Shown here piece by piece: positions 42,461 through 44,312 of a stretch of 44,312 bases of DNA. How positions within the stretch are numbered: position 1 is the stretch's first letter; the number at the start of each line of letters is the position of its first letter. The translations under genes were made by a program, and so were the position numbers. Source of the DNA: a virus; IMG/VR virus record IMGVR_UViG_3300028553_000055, positions 1-44,312 of that record; one strand, written 5' to 3'. The notes under the pieces were generated by a model. It saw nothing but the letters and a program-made list of their open reading frames with translations, was not told the origin of the DNA and did no database searches.

Positions 42461-42691
42461 TTATAAAGTTACCAAATGATTTGGCATATAGATAAAGTCT
42501 AAAACAAAATCTAAGCCAAAGACCTTCCTCACTTCAAAGGCAAAGTCAAAAACCAAGTCTCTTTTTGTTAGCCAATTTTTCCACAACGGGATAACCTGTC
42601 TAACTTTGAGTTCTATCTCAGTTTTTAGATTTTGTGAGGAAGCGGTTTGTTTTTGTAGGCCACATGAAGCGGCGAATATTAATATCCTGTA
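42461..42691 (-). pseudogene. Lipoprotein-like open frame without a start codon
   Basis: An open frame follows an in-frame TAA at 42692-42694. It contains ILIFAASCGLQKQTASSQNL, which has a lipobox (FAASC), then a charged middle and KNWLTKRDLVFDFAF and on to a stop three bases before the tRNA. No ATG, GTG or TTG precedes the lipobox in frame, and the signal peptide would be too short. It may be a decayed o-spanin-like gene or one with a lost start. Otherwise the 300-base gap between the tRNA and the next gene holds paired segments (such as AAGCGGTTTGTTTTT and AAAAACCAAACCACTT). Confidence 0.35.
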
Positions 42692-42763
42692 TTATAAAAA
42701 CCAAACCACTTGGTACAAAAGTACAGAATATAGGCTTATGCTTAATTCTGGACCACCTTTATT

Positions 42764-43672
42764 TTATTTAGATAAAAACACGTCAATCATAGCTTGAAAT
42801 CTTGGATCGACCTGGATTCTCAGTGATGCAATATTTTTAATTTCAACTTGACGAGCTTCTTCAAAGTCTTGTTTTAATTTAAGAAATTCAGCCTGATAAG
42901 ACTTATACGCATTTTCAAATTCTTTTATACGAATATTATTCGCACTATTTGTCTCAGCCATTTTAATAGAATTTTCTTTTGAGATACGTGCATTTTCTTC
43001 TGTTACCATATTTTTAACCTTGGCTTTGAAGTAATTTACACGCTGCTCATATTGACGATGCATAGCTGAAAGCTCTTCGTGTAAATCAAGCAATTCCTGT
43101 GCAGTATGGTGGATTGTAATTTTAAGAGGTGTCTTCTCACCGTCTTTAATATTAATCCACTCAAGTGTCTTGATATCAGGTAATTCTTTGCGTAATTCAT
43201 CTAGCTTACCATTTCTATGGATGAACTGGCCAATATGTGATGCAAAAGCCTCAGCTTCAAGATATTCATTATATTCGCCAATAGAAAGCTGCGACCAGCC
43301 CCATTGTTCATCAACCAATAGTGCTTCAGTGAAGCGATCTAACTCAGGTTCAGCTGGTTGTTTTAAATCAGTTACAAATTTCTTGTTTTGCAAGTCTTTT
43401 AACAAAGAGTCTTTTGCCTTGATGTTATCCATTAGAAAAGCCTGACAGGCATGTAATCTTGATTTTTGAGTTAATAGGTCTATTACATTAGAAGGCATTC
43501 TATTGCCGGCAGTTTCAATATAATTTTCATCATTCAGTTTCAACTCCTTTGTGCAGTTATTAACTATCGATAAAGTTGATTCAATTTGCTTTGCTCTCTG
43601 AAAACAAAGATTGCTAATAGATTGCGCTTGTGAAAGCGAAAGGCCTGTTGCCGAAAGACTGTTATTTTTCAT
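42764..43672 (-). CDS. Unknown coiled-coil protein
   Basis: 302 residues, almost wholly helical with several heptad runs (LLDLHEELSAMHRQYEQRVN; FENAYKSYQAEFLKLKQDFE). No membrane span or enzymatic motif. Could be a structural or scaffold protein; I cannot say more. Confidence 0.7.
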   Translation of the reverse strand: MKNNSLSATGLSLSQAQSISNLCFQRAKQIESTLSIVNNCTKELKLNDENYIETAGNRMPSNVIDLLTQKSRLHACQAFLMDNIKAKDSLLKDLQNKKFVTDLKQPAEPELDRFTEALLVDEQWGWSQLSIGEYNEYLEAEAFASHIGQFIHRNGKLDELRKELPDIKTLEWINIKDGEKTPLKITIHHTAQELLDLHEELSAMHRQYEQRVNYFKAKVKNMVTEENARISKENSIKMAETNSANNIRIKEFENAYKSYQAEFLKLKQDFEEARQVEIKNIASLRIQVDPRFQAMIDVFLSK

Positions 43673-43718
43673 GTTAATTATTTTAAAATTATACTAGTTT
43701 ATTAAAAATGTTTATTTG

Positions 43719-43862
43719 TGACCAGAGTAGGATTCGAACCTACACCACGTCTGGTAGATTTTTACTCAATATAGAAGCATTTGCGCAAAATGCACTTAGT
43801 GAGTTACTTGTCTAGCGTTTTCCAAGTTTTGAAGTCGCTTCAAAACATTCCGCAACCTGGCC
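43719..43862 (-). ncRNA. tRNA-like element of 144 nt with two insertions
   Basis: Acceptor GGCCAGG/TCTGGTC with G-T pairs, D-stem GCG/CGC, and a T-arm GTAGG-TTCGAAT-CCTAC. The D-loop holds a perfect 19-base hairpin, TTTTGAAG-CGA-CTTCAAAA. The anticodon arm TAGA/TCTA is interrupted by about 51 bases that fold as ACTCA/TGAGT with an inner GCATTT/AAATGC hairpin. A short CCA-GACG-TGG arm follows. The anticodon cannot be identified. It could be a degenerate or intron-bearing tRNA or a tRNA mimic. The 200 bases upstream hold further palindromes (CTATTGGTAA... ). Confidence 0.55.
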
Positions 43863-44070
43863 ATTTGCTCCTTATTCTCTTACCCCTTTATATAGGAGCT
43901 AGCCTGCTTATCTATCAGGGACTATCGGTAAATTACCAATAGTTTGAATAATACGAGTTTTTCAAGGGTACAGGTTATTGTAATTAATATATGTAATAAT
44001 AAAGAAATGTTTATTAAACACATGCAAATATACAATAAAAATTTAGATTAATAAAGAAATTTGCAGAAAA

Positions 44071-44312
44071 CTAGACAGTATATAAAACTGTCCATTCGCG
44101 CGGAGGTTCATTTAATTTAACTATATCCACCAATCCTTTCTCGCCTGGTGCGCCACTACCTCTTAAATCTAAAGATCCTGTAAGAATGCCAGAGTTTAAA
44201 ATGTTCTGTATTAATGAATCGACGTCTTCTGATGTTATTGGTGAATGATATGTAGTTATAATAATTCCTTCACCGGCTAAAGAATTTTCAGAAGGTAATT
44301 CAACTTTATCTA
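44071..44312 (-). CDS. Unknown protein, C-terminal part (window edge)
   Basis: The last 79 residues of a gene that continues beyond the right edge; ends in TAG. Visible motifs: GEGIIITTYHSPITSEDVDS and GSLDLRGSGAPGEKGLVDIV. Not recognised. Confidence 0.6.
   Translation of the reverse strand, partial: DKVELPSENSLAGEGIIITTYHSPITSEDVDSLIQNILNSGILTGSLDLRGSGAPGEKGLVDIVKLNEPPREWTVLYTV

Noticed and set aside
42606-42797. 63-residue plus-strand frame near the tRNA
   Set aside because: It overlaps the end of a convincing minus-strand gene and mirrors the lipobox frame.
43719-43862. tmRNA
   Set aside because: No tag-peptide frame ending in a stop and no pseudoknot string; too short.

Overview
This window looks like part of the genome of a large tailed phage with a contractile, T4-type tail. 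It is AT-rich, and every convincing gene lies on the minus strand, so transcription runs from high to low coordinates. A host among the Bacteroidota is likely (inference). Start codons are preceded by A/T-rich leaders rather than Shine-Dalgarno sequences, as is usual in that phylum, and many genes resemble those of Bacteroidota jumbo phages.

Layout, left to right. (1) 1-15.4 kb is a baseplate and virion module: gp6-like and gp25-like wedge proteins, gp5-like spike, gp27-like hub, gp53-like LysM protein, tail-tube-like proteins and several small unknowns. Embedded in it are three genes unusual for such a module: a RimK-type ATP-grasp ligase fused to an aspartic-protease-like domain, an amidoligase-like protein with a beta-helical tail, and a four-repeat S1-domain protein. 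(2) 15.4-18.3 kb is a fibre gene with thirty 16-residue YadA-head-like repeats. (3) 19-26 kb is nucleic-acid metabolism: dCMP deaminase, zincless Fpg/Nei glycosylase, ATP-dependent DNA ligase, RNase HII with an in-frame stop in its catalytic motif, UvrD-like helicase and PhoH. (4) 26-36.5 kb is accessory: DnaJ, Hsp20, a lysis-like pair, a helix-turn-helix protein, a metallophosphoesterase, an Rnl5-type RNA ligase and a cREC protein. (5) 36.7-40.0 kb is a run of seven single-gene units separated by imperfect palindromes with GTTRRRY-like ends, which I read as an integron gene-cassette array without an integrase. (6) 40-44.3 kb holds a second phosphoesterase, packaged-type small proteins, a class II tRNA, a 144-nt tRNA-like element and a truncated gene at the window edge.

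Two themes link the regions. At least nine proteins from different modules begin with the same kind of short leader (basic/aromatic start, F/Y-x-x-F/Y-[I/L]-x-E), which resembles the capsid-targeting sequence of T4 internal head proteins. They include the ATP-grasp fusion, a Dps-like protein and one cassette-borne gene, and may form a set of proteins packaged in the head and delivered with the DNA. The cassette array suggests a route by which such genes are gained. The ATP-grasp/amidoligase pair inside the baseplate operon may modify virion or host proteins with peptide tags. All functional statements come from reading motifs; no database search was possible.
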